From Arthrobacter sp. StoSoilB19 (GTDB lineage Bacteria; Actinomycetota; Actinomycetes; Actinomycetales; Micrococcaceae), in NCBI RefSeq assembly GCF_019977275.1, contig NZ_AP024650.1, positions 3,534,001-3,598,000 of the forward strand: 64,000 nucleotides of DNA, in the 5' to 3' direction. Every line of letters starts with the position of its first letter. Position 1 is the stretch's first letter. Below are positions 24,515 to 32,898 of the stretch, piece after piece. The position numbers were made by a program, and so were the translations under genes. Below the pieces are notes generated by a model. It had not been told where the DNA came from and searched no databases. It worked only from the letters and a program-made list of their open reading frames with translations.

Positions 24515-25873
24515 CTACTTGCTGATGGCCGACTTCATCTCGTCGGTGGCCTTCTTGCCGGCATCATCCGGGGACAAGCGCTCGAAGAGGACCTCAGAGG
24601 TGTAACGCTTGATGATCTCCTGGATGGCACCGGCTCCCTTCGGCGGCGGCGCCGGCGCCTCGCCGAGCTCGTCTTTGATCTGGTCGATGAACTTGACCAC
24701 CTTGACATCGGCCGGGGTGAGTTTCGGCTGGATCGCGGCCCGCACGTCGGAGTTGGGGTAGACACCCCGGTCAGCGAGGAGGGCCTCGCCGGCTTTGACA
24801 TTGTTGGTCAGGAAGTTGATGAACTTGGCCGTTTCCTGCGGGTGCTTGGTGCGCGAGGAAGCTGACCAGAACTGCGACGCTTTGTACCAGAGGCCTGCAT
24901 CAGCGGCAGAGCCGGTCTTGGTGGGGAACCGCAGGATCTTCAGGTCCCCGCCGCTTGCCTTTTCCAGGGCCGGCGCCTGGTTGGACCACCAGAAGGCCAT
25001 TCCGTTCTTGCCTGTTGCCAATCCGCTCTGGTCAAGCGGGGCAGCCTCGGCTTCCACTACCTCGGACGCGGATGGGACTGCTTTCTTCTGGCTCAGCTGC
25101 TTCAGGAATGCCCACCACTCGGCGATATCGCTCGGCTCGAAGCCCAGCTTTCCATCGGAGGTATACAGGGATTTGCCGTTCTGCCGAAGCCAGACACCCA
25201 GGGACGCCTCGTCAGTTCCATAGGCTGCAGCGCCGTAGGTCCCCTTGGGCGACTTGGCGGTGATCTCAGCGGCAATGCGGCCAAAGTCGTCCCAGGTCCA
25301 CTTGCTATCGTCCGGGAGCGGAACCCCGGCAGCCTGGAAGACGGCAGGATTGGCCAGGATGGTGGCCGCGTTAATGCCGGCGGCAATCCCCGTCAGCCCC
25401 TTCTCGCCCTTGCCTGCGTTGAGTGCTGCCTCGTCCAGCTTGGACGTGTCGATGTCGTACTTGGACAGGTCAAGAAGGGCGCCGCGGCTGGAGTACTCCG
25501 TGATGTACTTCTCGTCCATCTGAATGATGTCCGGGGCATCGTTGGCTGCCACCTGCGTGGCCAACTTGTCCCAGTAGCCGCTCCAGTCCCCAAACTCCGG
25601 CTTGATCTTGATCTTGGGATTTTCGGCTTCGAATTGCTTGATGGCTTCCTGCGTCAGTTGGGCGCGTTTGTCGCCGCCCCACCAGGAGAAGCGAAGCTCA
25701 ACGGTTCCGTCAGCGTTCTGGGGAGTGGCTCCCCCGCCGCAGGCGCTGAGGGCAAGGACGGCGGCGACGGCAGCGGCGACCGCACCTGCTGTACGGGTTC
25801 GGCGCAATGGGCGTGAAGGTGGTACCCCTGCCGGCTGCTTGGCAGCGGATGCAGGACGGGGAAATAGCGGCAC
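24515..25873 (-). CDS. sugar ABC substrate-binding lipoprotein (third importer, copy 1)
   Basis: A 452-residue solute-binding lipoprotein. The GTG at 25873 with GGAG upstream is preferred over the longer frame to 25960; it gives a ~25-residue basic segment, a hydrophobic run AVAAAVAAVLAL and the lipobox SAC. The mature protein (LRFSWWGGDKRAQLTQEAI, EYSSRGALLDLSKYD, LPDDSKWTWDDFGRIAAEIT) is clearly paralogous to the protein at 28351. It has its own promoter and palindromic box, being separated from the permease genes upstream by 254 bp. It probably supplies the permeases at 26128-28006. Confidence 0.9.
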   Translation of the reverse strand: MPLFPRPASAAKQPAGVPPSRPLRRTRTAGAVAAAVAAVLALSACGGGATPQNADGTVELRFSWWGGDKRAQLTQEAIKQFEAENPKIKIKPEFGDWSGYWDKLATQVAANDAPDIIQMDEKYITEYSSRGALLDLSKYDIDTSKLDEAALNAGKGEKGLTGIAAGINAATILANPAVFQAAGVPLPDDSKWTWDDFGRIAAEITAKSPKGTYGAAAYGTDEASLGVWLRQNGKSLYTSDGKLGFEPSDIAEWWAFLKQLSQKKAVPSASEVVEAEAAPLDQSGLATGKNGMAFWWSNQAPALEKASGGDLKILRFPTKTGSAADAGLWYKASQFWSASSRTKHPQETAKFINFLTNNVKAGEALLADRGVYPNSDVRAAIQPKLTPADVKVVKFIDQIKDELGEAPAPPPKGAGAIQEIIKRYTSEVLFERLSPDDAGKKATDEMKSAISK

Positions 25874-25967
25874 TGTTTGACTCCGATCTTCTTTGATCCA
25901 GGTGCGGTGATGTTGGGGCTGGCCGGTGGCATAGCCGTCGAGGTTTCGAAGGCCGGCCACAGTCCGC

Positions 25968-25979
25968 GAAAGCGCTTTC
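25968..25979. promoter_or_regulatory. palindromic operator GAAAGCGCTTTC
   Basis: A perfect 12-bp palindrome beginning eight bases downstream of the predicted -10 of the binding-protein promoter, so it would cover the transcription start. The identical palindrome occurs at 40138-40149 in front of the uronate operon. Confidence 0.75.
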
Positions 25980-25987
25980 TGTACCTA

Positions 25988-26016
25988 ATGCTACAAGTTC
26001 ATTACTTGTATTACAA
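25988..26016 (-). promoter_or_regulatory. candidate promoter of binding-protein gene, with inverted repeat
   Basis: On the minus strand TTGTAA (26011-26016) and TAGCAT (25988-25993) are exactly 17 bases apart, four of six matches each. The spacer holds an inverted repeat TACAAGT (25992-25998) / ACTTGTA (26004-26010), which might be a further regulator site. Confidence 0.55.
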
Positions 26017-26049
26017 GATGCGGACGAACTGCGCCCGTCCTGTGACGCA

Positions 26050-26081
26050 CGAACGGCCCGTCGCTGGCGACGGGCCGTTCG
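26050..26081. terminator. strong hairpin after the MalG-type gene
   Basis: Fifteen-base arms (26050-26064 and 26067-26081) are perfect reverse complements; the tip will open to a CTGG loop. It lies 47 bp past the MalG-type stop and before the binding-protein promoter. No T-run follows. Confidence 0.65.
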
Positions 26082-26127
26082 AACAGATAGTGCAGGGTGG
26101 TAGCGCGGCGACGGGCGAGGCCTGCCG

Positions 26128-27072
26128 TTATTTGATTCCGGTGGTGGCGATGCCCTTGATGAGGAACCGCTGGCCGAAGAGGAAGACCAGGAAAACCGGC
26201 AGCAGGGACACGATGGACATGGCAAACAGGGAGCCCCAGCTCGTGGCCGACTGCGAATCCACGAAGGCCCGCAGGGCCACCGGAACCGTGAACATGTCCG
26301 GGTCCGTGAGGTAGATCAGGGCGCCGAAGAAGTCGTTCCAGGTCCAGATGAAGGTGAAAATGGTGGTGGTGGCCAGGGCCGGCACCATCAGCGGCAGAAT
26401 CACGCGAAGGAAGATGCGCGGGTGGCCGGCTCCATCGATTCTGGCGGCCTCGTCAAGCTCCTTGGGGATGCCGCGGATGAACTGCACCATGAGGAAGACG
26501 AAGAACGCATCCGTGGCGAGCAGTTTGGGGACGATCAACGGCCAGAAGGTGTTCACCCAGCCGATCTGCGAAAACAGGATGTACTGCGGAACGATCACCA
26601 CGTGGAACGGGAGCATGATGGTCAGCAGCATGATGCCGAAGAACAGCTTCTTGGCGGTGAACTGCAGGCGGGCGAACGCGTAGGCAGCCATCGAGCATGA
26701 GACCAGGTTGCCCAGGATCGATCCAATCACCACGATCGCGGAGTTGATCATGTAGTGGCCGAACGGATGGGTCAGGGCCGACCATCCGGACGTGTAGTTG
26801 CTCATTTCCAGGCTGTTCAGCCACAGGCCCGGTTCACGGAAGATCATCTCGTTCGGGCGCAGCGAGGACACCACCATCCACAGCAGCGGGTAGATCATCA
26901 GCGTGCCGGCGAGGATCAGAATGCCGTGCTTCATCAGCGATTTGCTGCGCTGGGCACGGCTGAAGGCCAGGGTTCCCCGGGACTCGCGGACCCTGGGCTT
27001 GCGGTTCGTAGGCTTGCCGGCGCCCCCGGACTTCTTCTCCGGGGTGGGCAGCGTCTCAAGCTTAGTCGTCAT
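26128..27072 (-). CDS. sugar ABC importer permease, MalG type (third importer)
   Basis: A 314-residue CUT1 permease with a basic ~45-residue N-terminus, six helices and the EAA loop ELDEAARIDGAGHPRIFLRVILP. The C-terminus FGQRFLIKGIATTGIK is typical of MalG-like proteins. It overlaps the MalF-type gene by 11 bp. A strong hairpin lies after it, so the downstream binding-protein gene is probably expressed mainly from its own promoter. Confidence 0.92.
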   Translation of the reverse strand: MTTKLETLPTPEKKSGGAGKPTNRKPRVRESRGTLAFSRAQRSKSLMKHGILILAGTLMIYPLLWMVVSSLRPNEMIFREPGLWLNSLEMSNYTSGWSALTHPFGHYMINSAIVVIGSILGNLVSCSMAAYAFARLQFTAKKLFFGIMLLTIMLPFHVVIVPQYILFSQIGWVNTFWPLIVPKLLATDAFFVFLMVQFIRGIPKELDEAARIDGAGHPRIFLRVILPLMVPALATTTIFTFIWTWNDFFGALIYLTDPDMFTVPVALRAFVDSQSATSWGSLFAMSIVSLLPVFLVFLFGQRFLIKGIATTGIK

Positions 27073-28006
27073 AGAAAACCCAATACTTAGAAGCGATGAA
27101 GTTGATGGCAGTGAAAACGCCGATGATAAGCAGCAGCACCCACGCCATGGCTGAGGCGTAGCCCATGTCGAACTGGCCGAAGCCCTTTTGGTAGAGGTAC
27201 AGGGTGAAGAACATCGTCGAGTCGGAAGGTCCGCCGTTGCCGCCGGAGACGATGAACGCCTGGGTGAAGGACTGGAACGAACCGATGATCTGCAGCACCA
27301 GGTTGAAGAAGATAATCGGGCTCAGCATCGGCATGGTGATCCGCCAGAACTGCTGCAGCGTGGTGGCACCATCCACCCTGGCCGCCTCATAGTACATATT
27401 TGGGATCTGTCGCAGCCCCGCGAGGAAGATGATCATGGGAGCGCCAAAGGTCCAGACGTGCAGCAGGATGATGGATCCCAGGGCGGTGCTGGGATCCGAG
27501 ATCCAGCCGGGACCCTGGATCCCGAACATGGCCAGCACCTGGTTGACCAAGCCCGTGGTACCGAAAATCTGCTTCCACAGGATGGCGACGGCCACCGAAC
27601 CGCCCAGCAACGACGGAAGGTAGAACACCGAGCGGTAGAACGGAAGGCCGCGGAGCCCCTTATCCAGGACGAGCGCGATCAGCAGTGCAACAGCCAGCTG
27701 CAGTGGAACACCCACCAGGACGTACGTGAACGTAACCCGCAACGAGTTGTGCAGCCGGGCATCGCTGAGCATCCTGGTGAAGTTGTCCAGCCCCGTCCAT
27801 TCAGGCGGCTGCAGCAGGTTGTAGTCCGTAAAGGACAGGTAGAGGGACATCAACATGGGGCCGATGGTGATGGCCACCAGGCCCACCAGCCACGGGAGCA
27901 GGAAGATGTAGGCGGCCTTGTTGTCCCGCCTGTTGGCCTTCTTCTCCTCAGCGGTGGCTTTGCCCTTCCGCCGGCTCAGCGAAGACAGTTCGCTGATGGC
28001 GCTCAC
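27062..28006 (-). CDS. sugar ABC importer permease, MalF type (third importer)
   Basis: A 314-residue CUT1 permease; helices begin at AAYIFLLPWLVGLVAITIGP and the EAA loop is YYEAARVDGATTLQQFWRITMP. The frame reaches 28036, but the GTG at 28006 with GGAG eight bases upstream is preferred. It is divergent from the binding protein at 28351; the 344 bp between carry operator-like boxes, so both operons are probably controlled together. The sequence YNLLQPPEWTGLDNFTRML parallels that of the second importer permease. Confidence 0.9.
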   Translation of the reverse strand: MSAISELSSLSRRKGKATAEEKKANRRDNKAAYIFLLPWLVGLVAITIGPMLMSLYLSFTDYNLLQPPEWTGLDNFTRMLSDARLHNSLRVTFTYVLVGVPLQLAVALLIALVLDKGLRGLPFYRSVFYLPSLLGGSVAVAILWKQIFGTTGLVNQVLAMFGIQGPGWISDPSTALGSIILLHVWTFGAPMIIFLAGLRQIPNMYYEAARVDGATTLQQFWRITMPMLSPIIFFNLVLQIIGSFQSFTQAFIVSGGNGGPSDSTMFFTLYLYQKGFGQFDMGYASAMAWVLLLIIGVFTAINFIASKYWVFYDD

Positions 28007-28350
28007 GGTTGCTGCTCCGTCACGGACAGCAGGCACGCTGCCGCCGGCAACTGGGCCGGACGGCGCGTCCTGGGAATATGTTTTGCGGCCATGTGGTCTC
28101 CTTCGGTCATCGTGGCCTCCACGTTTCGGTCATCGCCAGGCGATGGGGGATCGGGACTCCCTTTGCGGGCCCGCTGCATGCCCGCCAGGGCTGGAGCGGT
28201 TCCGCCCGCCGGGAGCGTCGTTTTAGAAAGCGGCTCCGTACCAAAGTAAACGGTTTCTTGACTCCTGTACAGCCCTTTGTTAGTTTTTGAGAAAACGTTT
28301 TCTGTTACATGTGGCAGGGGGACGTGACTACCAAATATGAGGGGACAACA
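28007..28350. other. 344-bp divergent control region
   Basis: No gene is supported here. The right half holds a promoter-like pair and two operator-like boxes for the plus-strand operon (28246-28303). The left 200 bp are GC-rich and contain no box that I recognise, although the promoter of the divergent permease gene should be there. Confidence 0.6.
28246..28303 (+). promoter_or_regulatory. promoter with two operator-like boxes
   Basis: TTGACT (28258-28263) and TAGTTT (28281-28286) are 17 bases apart. GTAAACGGTTTC (28246-28257) abuts the -35 and the perfect palindrome AGAAAACGTTTTCT (28290-28303) starts four bases after the -10. This arrangement, operator at the start site, matches that at 25968-26016. 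Confidence 0.7.
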
Positions 28351-29646
28351 ATGAGGTTTGGTCTCAGGAAATCGGTAATGGGAATCACCGGCGCCGCCGC
28401 CGCACTGGCTATGGTTCTTACCGGCTGCGGCAACAGCCCGCAGGCCGGGAAAGTAGGGACTGCGGAGGATCCCGTCACGATCCGGTTCGCATGGTGGGGC
28501 AACGACTCCAGGGCAAAGACCACCATGGAGGTCATCAAAGCCTTCGAAGCCGCCAACCCCACCATCAAGGTCCAGGGCGAGAACACCGAATTCAGTTCCT
28601 ACTGGGACAAGATGGCCACCCAGATCGCCGGCGGAACCACCCCGGACGTGATCGCCATGAGCGGCGCCTACCCCAGCGAATACTCCAGCCGCGGCGTCCT
28701 CCTGGACCTCGACAAGGTCAAGGACCAGATCGACACCTCGAAGTTCGCCGACGGGACCGTTGACTTGGGCAAGATCAACGGAAAGCAGTACACCATTACG
28801 GCGGGCGTCAACTCCATGTCCATGGTCCTGGACCCCAAGGTCTTCGAGGCCGCCGGGGTGCCGCTGCCGGACGACGAAACCTGGACCTGGGACGACTACG
28901 CGCGGATCGCCGCGGAAATCACCAAAAAGTCGCCCGCCGGCACCTTCGGCACGACCCCCATGGCCAACGACTCCTTCCTTGCCGTCTGGGCGCGCCAGAA
29001 TGGCCAGGAGCTCTACACGGACGACGGCAAGAAAATGGGCATCAGCGAGGACACGCTCGCCAAGTGGTTTGAGCTCAACAAGAAGCTGATGGAAACCGGA
29101 GGCGCCCCCTCCGCGTCCCAGACCGTTGAGGACGGTTCCGCGCAGCCGGAACTGACGCTGATGGGACAGGGGAAACAAGGCATGAAGATTTCCTGGAGCA
29201 ACCAGATGACGTCCTACTCGGGTGCACCCCTGGTCATGGCCAAGCTGCCGGGTGAGAGCAAACAGCCTGGCGCCTGGCTGCGGTCCTCGATGGAATACGC
29301 CATCTCGTCCAAGTCCGCGCAGCCCAAGGAAGCGGCCCTTTTCATCAACTACCTGGTCAACAACATGGATGCAGCGTCCAAGATCAAGAGCGACCGGGGC
29401 ATGCCTGCCAACACCGAGCTGAAGGCGGGCATCACTCCCCTGCTCAAGGAAACACAGCAGAAGGAGGCAGCGTACCTGGACCGCATCGCCGCCCTGAAGG
29501 TCGAGGCCCCCAAGCCGTTCCCGGCAGGATCATCCGCAACCCTGGAAGTTTTGAACCGTTACAACACGGATGTACTCTTCGGGAAGATCTCCCCAAGGGA
29601 CGCAGCCAAGGGCATGATCTCCGAGGTTAATCAGAACCTCGCGTGA
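28351..29646 (+). CDS. sugar ABC substrate-binding lipoprotein (copy 2, paralogue of 24515)
   Basis: A 431-residue solute-binding lipoprotein with the signal MRFGLRKSVMGITGAAAALA and lipobox LTGC. The ATG at 28351 is preceded by GAGGGG. Its mature sequence (IRFAWWGNDSRAKTTMEVI, EYSSRGVLLDLDKVK, LPDDETWTWDDYARIAAEIT) parallels the protein at 24515 throughout. No permease follows; the nearest permeases are the divergent pair at 26128-28006, so two binding proteins may feed one channel. It is the first gene of the operon containing the esterase-like hydrolase and oxidoreductase fusion. Confidence 0.9.
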   Translation: MRFGLRKSVMGITGAAAALAMVLTGCGNSPQAGKVGTAEDPVTIRFAWWGNDSRAKTTMEVIKAFEAANPTIKVQGENTEFSSYWDKMATQIAGGTTPDVIAMSGAYPSEYSSRGVLLDLDKVKDQIDTSKFADGTVDLGKINGKQYTITAGVNSMSMVLDPKVFEAAGVPLPDDETWTWDDYARIAAEITKKSPAGTFGTTPMANDSFLAVWARQNGQELYTDDGKKMGISEDTLAKWFELNKKLMETGGAPSASQTVEDGSAQPELTLMGQGKQGMKISWSNQMTSYSGAPLVMAKLPGESKQPGAWLRSSMEYAISSKSAQPKEAALFINYLVNNMDAASKIKSDRGMPANTELKAGITPLLKETQQKEAAYLDRIAALKVEAPKPFPAGSSATLEVLNRYNTDVLFGKISPRDAAKGMISEVNQNLA

Positions 29647-29700
29647 ACCGGACCGACCGCGCTGTAATAGCAGAATCACCGCCGAAAGGAGGCAGGCTGG

Positions 29701-30822
29701 ATGACCCCGACAGCACGCCCCAGTGCCATTGCCGGCTATGAAGACTGGCCTGCCTACGTCCGGAACCATCCACGGCATCAGGCCTCCGCCCCTCCTGCGC
29801 AGGAGTTCTCGGACGCCTTGGGTGTTCCCGGCGCATGCGCACCTTCCGGACCAACCGTGCACTGGGAGGAAACGCACGACGGCGCCACCACCTCCCAGCT
29901 CAGCTGGCAGTTGGGCTTCGGCCCACGGACCACGGGCTGGCTGGTCCGGCCGGCCGGAAGCTCCGGGCCCCTGCCGGGGGTCCTGGCGCTGCACTGCCAC
30001 GGCGGCAACAAGTTCGGCGGCGCCGACCGGCTGGTGGAACTGCCGGACAACCATCCGTCGGCGGCGGCAGCCCGCGCCGGCCACTACGACGGCCACGCCC
30101 TGGCCACCGACACCGCTCGCCGCGGCTTCGCTGTGCTGGCCCATGACTCTTTCGCCTGGGGCAGCCGCAAATTCGACCTTTCTGCTCCCCCCTGGCGCAC
30201 TTCCGCCGCACTGGACGCGCGGCGGGCACAATGGCGGGAGGACGGCGTCGTACCTTCCGACGCGGACGATTACAACGCTGCTGCGGGCTTTCACGAGGAC
30301 ACGGTGGCCAAGGCCGCAGGGCTGCTCGGCAGCAGCCTGGCAGGCATGGTGGCACACGACGACCTCGCCGCGCTGGACATCCTGGCGTCCCTGCCGGACG
30401 TCGACCAGGACAGGCTGGGCTGCATCGGATTCTCCGGCGGCGGCGGCCGTTCCCTGGCCCTGGCAGTCCTTAGTCCGCGTATCCGGGCCGCCGTGGTGTC
30501 CTGCATGATGACCACCTTCGAGTCCCTGCTCCCGGCCTACCTGGACGCCCATTCGTGGCTGCTGCAGACTCCCGGGCTGTGGAAGCTGGGCGACTGGCCC
30601 GAACTCACCGCCCGCGCAGGAGCCGCCCGGTTCCTGGTGCAGTACGCCCTGGCCGACGATCTCTTTCCGGAAGACGGAATGCGCCAGGCGCACCGGATAC
30701 TGGAATCCCTGTACGGGGGCACCGACAGGTACACGGGCAGCTTTTGGCCCGGCGGGCACGTCTTCACCGCGCCCATGCAGGACGAAGCCCTTGAGTTCCT
30801 GGCCAAGACGCTGGCCTTCTGA
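29701..30822 (+). CDS. alpha/beta hydrolase, dienelactone-hydrolase/acetyl-esterase-like
   Basis: A 373-residue cytoplasmic hydrolase. The nucleophile serine is in CIGFSGGGGRSL, the acid probably in LADDLFPEDG and the histidine in WPGGHVFTAPM. An oxyanion-type HCHGGNKFGG segment and LAHDSFAWGSRKF come earlier. This resembles the large esterase/dienelactone-hydrolase group that includes carbohydrate acetyl and feruloyl esterases. AAAGGAGG precedes the ATG at ideal spacing. It lies 54 bp after the binding protein and 30 bp before the oxidoreductase fusion. A role in removing ester groups from, or opening a lactone of, an imported sugar is plausible but unproved. Confidence 0.8.
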   Translation: MTPTARPSAIAGYEDWPAYVRNHPRHQASAPPAQEFSDALGVPGACAPSGPTVHWEETHDGATTSQLSWQLGFGPRTTGWLVRPAGSSGPLPGVLALHCHGGNKFGGADRLVELPDNHPSAAAARAGHYDGHALATDTARRGFAVLAHDSFAWGSRKFDLSAPPWRTSAALDARRAQWREDGVVPSDADDYNAAAGFHEDTVAKAAGLLGSSLAGMVAHDDLAALDILASLPDVDQDRLGCIGFSGGGGRSLALAVLSPRIRAAVVSCMMTTFESLLPAYLDAHSWLLQTPGLWKLGDWPELTARAGAARFLVQYALADDLFPEDGMRQAHRILESLYGGTDRYTGSFWPGGHVFTAPMQDEALEFLAKTLAF

Positions 30823-30852
30823 CCCTCTTCCACAACCTCCCCAAGGACCCAC

Positions 30853-32898
30853 GTGACCACACAGCATTCGGCGGAATCCACACACCGGCAGCCCCCGTCC
30901 ACAGACCTCCCCAGGGTGGCCCTGGTGGGCGTGCACGGCTTCGGCGAGCGGCACCTTGCCAACCTGGCCCGCCTTGAACAGGCAGGCGCCCTTGAACTGG
31001 TGGCCGTCGCCGATCCCAACCCGCCGCAGCCCGGCAGCCTGGCCGGTTCGGTGGCTGTGTACCCGGACATGGACGGGCTGCTGGCCGCCCAGCCGGGCGT
31101 CGACGTCGTCATCATTGCCACCCCCATCCAGACCCATGCTCCCCTGGCCCTCGCCGCCCTGTCAGCGGGCAAGGACGTGTATGTGGAAAAGCCGCCGGTA
31201 GCATCCCTCGCCCAGTTCCAGGACGTGCTGGCAGCCGCCGGGAAAGCGGGCCGCCTGGTCCAGGTAGGCTTCCAGAGCCTGGGATCGCACGCCCTGCCCG
31301 CCATCAGGGACCTGGTGGCCGCCGGGGACATCGGCACCGTCCTGGGCATCAGCGCCACCGGCCAGTGGCTCCGGACCACGGCATACTTCAAGCGCTCGCG
31401 CTGGGCCGGGAAGCGCAGCCTCGACGGCGTGGACGTGGTGGACGGCGTGGCCACCAATGCCCTGGCACACGCAGTGGCCACCGCCCTGCATCTGGCCGGG
31501 GCACCCACCCTGGCGGACATTGCCTCCGTGGAAACGGACCTGTACCGGGCCAACCAGACCGAAAGCGACGACACCTCCGTGCTGCGCGTCCGCACTTCCC
31601 AGGGAACCACGCTGCTGTGCGCCCTCACGCTCTGCGCCCCGGAACAGCTGGACCCCACCGTGACCGTGCACGGAACCCTGGGTGAAATCACCCTTTCCTA
31701 CACCAGCGATGAGGTGGTCATCACCACGCCCGACGGCGAGCGCCGGGAGACCTACGCGCGGACGGACCTGCTGGAGAACCTGCTCGAGGCCCGGGCCACG
31801 GGGGCTCCCCTGCTCTGCGCCCTTGAGGACACCGGCGCGTTCACTGCCGTCCTGGAGGCCATCCGCACCTCTCCGGCACCGGCCCCGATCGACGCCCGGT
31901 ACGTCTCCTGGGAGGGCGGGGGCGACGACGCCCACCCCGTGGTCCCGGGCATCACCGACCTGATGGCCCGCGCCGTCAAGGCGCAGGCAACGTTCGCCGA
32001 ACTCGGCGTCCCCTGGGCCCGCACCCTGCCGCCCGCCCGCACCCTGACCCTGGACGGGCACCCGGTGGCGGACTACCAGGACGGCAGCCACATCCGTGCA
32101 GTGTCCTCCCCCCGCCCCTACCTGCACCCGGTCCGGACACTGGCCGGAACCGTGGTGACGGACCACCAGCCGCTGGACCACGTGTGGCACCTGGGGGTTG
32201 GGGTGGCGCTGCAGGACGTGGACGGGGTGAATTTCTGGGGCGGCCGCACCTATACCCGGGAAGCCGGGCAGTACGTCTGGCGTCCTGACCATGGCAGCAT
32301 CGTCCGCACCGCCACCACGGCGGTGCAGGCCGACGCCGGCGAAGGGCGTGCGGGCAAGCTCCAGGAAACCCTGGACTGGAACGGGCCCGACGGTGCCCCC
32401 ATCCTGGTGGAGGAGCGCTCCTGGGCGTGGTCCGGCGTCGCGCCCTCCATCTGGCGGCTGTCCCTCGACTTCGCGCTGTCCCCCGCCGGTGACAAGCCGG
32501 TCAGCCTGGGCAGCCCGGGATCGAACGGACGCTTCGAGGGCGGTTACGGTGGCTTCTTCTGGCGCCTGCCCCCTTGCGGTGACGCCGCGGTCTGGACGCC
32601 CGCCGGTTCCGGCGAGGCGGAGACCCACGGAAGCGTCACGCCCTGGCTCGCCTGGTCAGGAAAGTTCGACGGCGGGCCCGCCACCCTGGTGTTCGTCGCA
32701 CCGGAAGGGTCCACGGATCCCTGGTTTGTCCGGGTGGACGGCTACCCCGGAGTGGGCCAGTCCCTGGCATGGGACGCCCCCGTGATGGCCCGGCCGGGCA
32801 GTCCCGTGCGGCGGCGCGTCACCGTCTTTGTGGCCGACGGAATCCTGTCCACAACCGACATCGAAGATTTGACCAACCAGCAGGGGGAGCCGTCATGA
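30853..32898 (+). CDS. Gfo/Idh/MocA oxidoreductase fused to a DUF6807 (PmoA-like) domain
   Basis: A 681-residue protein. Residues ~1-395 are a Gfo/Idh/MocA oxidoreductase (RVALVGVHGFGERHL, YVEKPPVASL) closely paralogous to the protein at 12538, sharing runs such as FKRSRWAGKRS, GVDVVDGVATN and SVETDLYRAN. Residues ~400-681 are a DUF6807 domain (PYLHPVRTLAGTVVTDHQP, HHWHLGVGVALQDV-like HVWHLGVGVALQDVDGVNFW, WSWSGVAPSIWRL). Its function is unknown to me; in other bacteria DUF6807 also occurs beside such oxidoreductases. The start is GTG with AAGGA upstream, and the stop overlaps the next gene (ATGA). Confidence 0.85.
   Translation: MTTQHSAESTHRQPPSTDLPRVALVGVHGFGERHLANLARLEQAGALELVAVADPNPPQPGSLAGSVAVYPDMDGLLAAQPGVDVVIIATPIQTHAPLALAALSAGKDVYVEKPPVASLAQFQDVLAAAGKAGRLVQVGFQSLGSHALPAIRDLVAAGDIGTVLGISATGQWLRTTAYFKRSRWAGKRSLDGVDVVDGVATNALAHAVATALHLAGAPTLADIASVETDLYRANQTESDDTSVLRVRTSQGTTLLCALTLCAPEQLDPTVTVHGTLGEITLSYTSDEVVITTPDGERRETYARTDLLENLLEARATGAPLLCALEDTGAFTAVLEAIRTSPAPAPIDARYVSWEGGGDDAHPVVPGITDLMARAVKAQATFAELGVPWARTLPPARTLTLDGHPVADYQDGSHIRAVSSPRPYLHPVRTLAGTVVTDHQPLDHVWHLGVGVALQDVDGVNFWGGRTYTREAGQYVWRPDHGSIVRTATTAVQADAGEGRAGKLQETLDWNGPDGAPILVEERSWAWSGVAPSIWRLSLDFALSPAGDKPVSLGSPGSNGRFEGGYGGFFWRLPPCGDAAVWTPAGSGEAETHGSVTPWLAWSGKFDGGPATLVFVAPEGSTDPWFVRVDGYPGVGQSLAWDAPVMARPGSPVRRRVTVFVADGILSTTDIEDLTNQQGEPS

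Noticed and set aside
28007-28250. plus-strand frames 28009-28290 and 27918-28226 as small genes
   Set aside because: They start inside the permease gene on the opposite strand, have no ribosome site, and end within the operator region.
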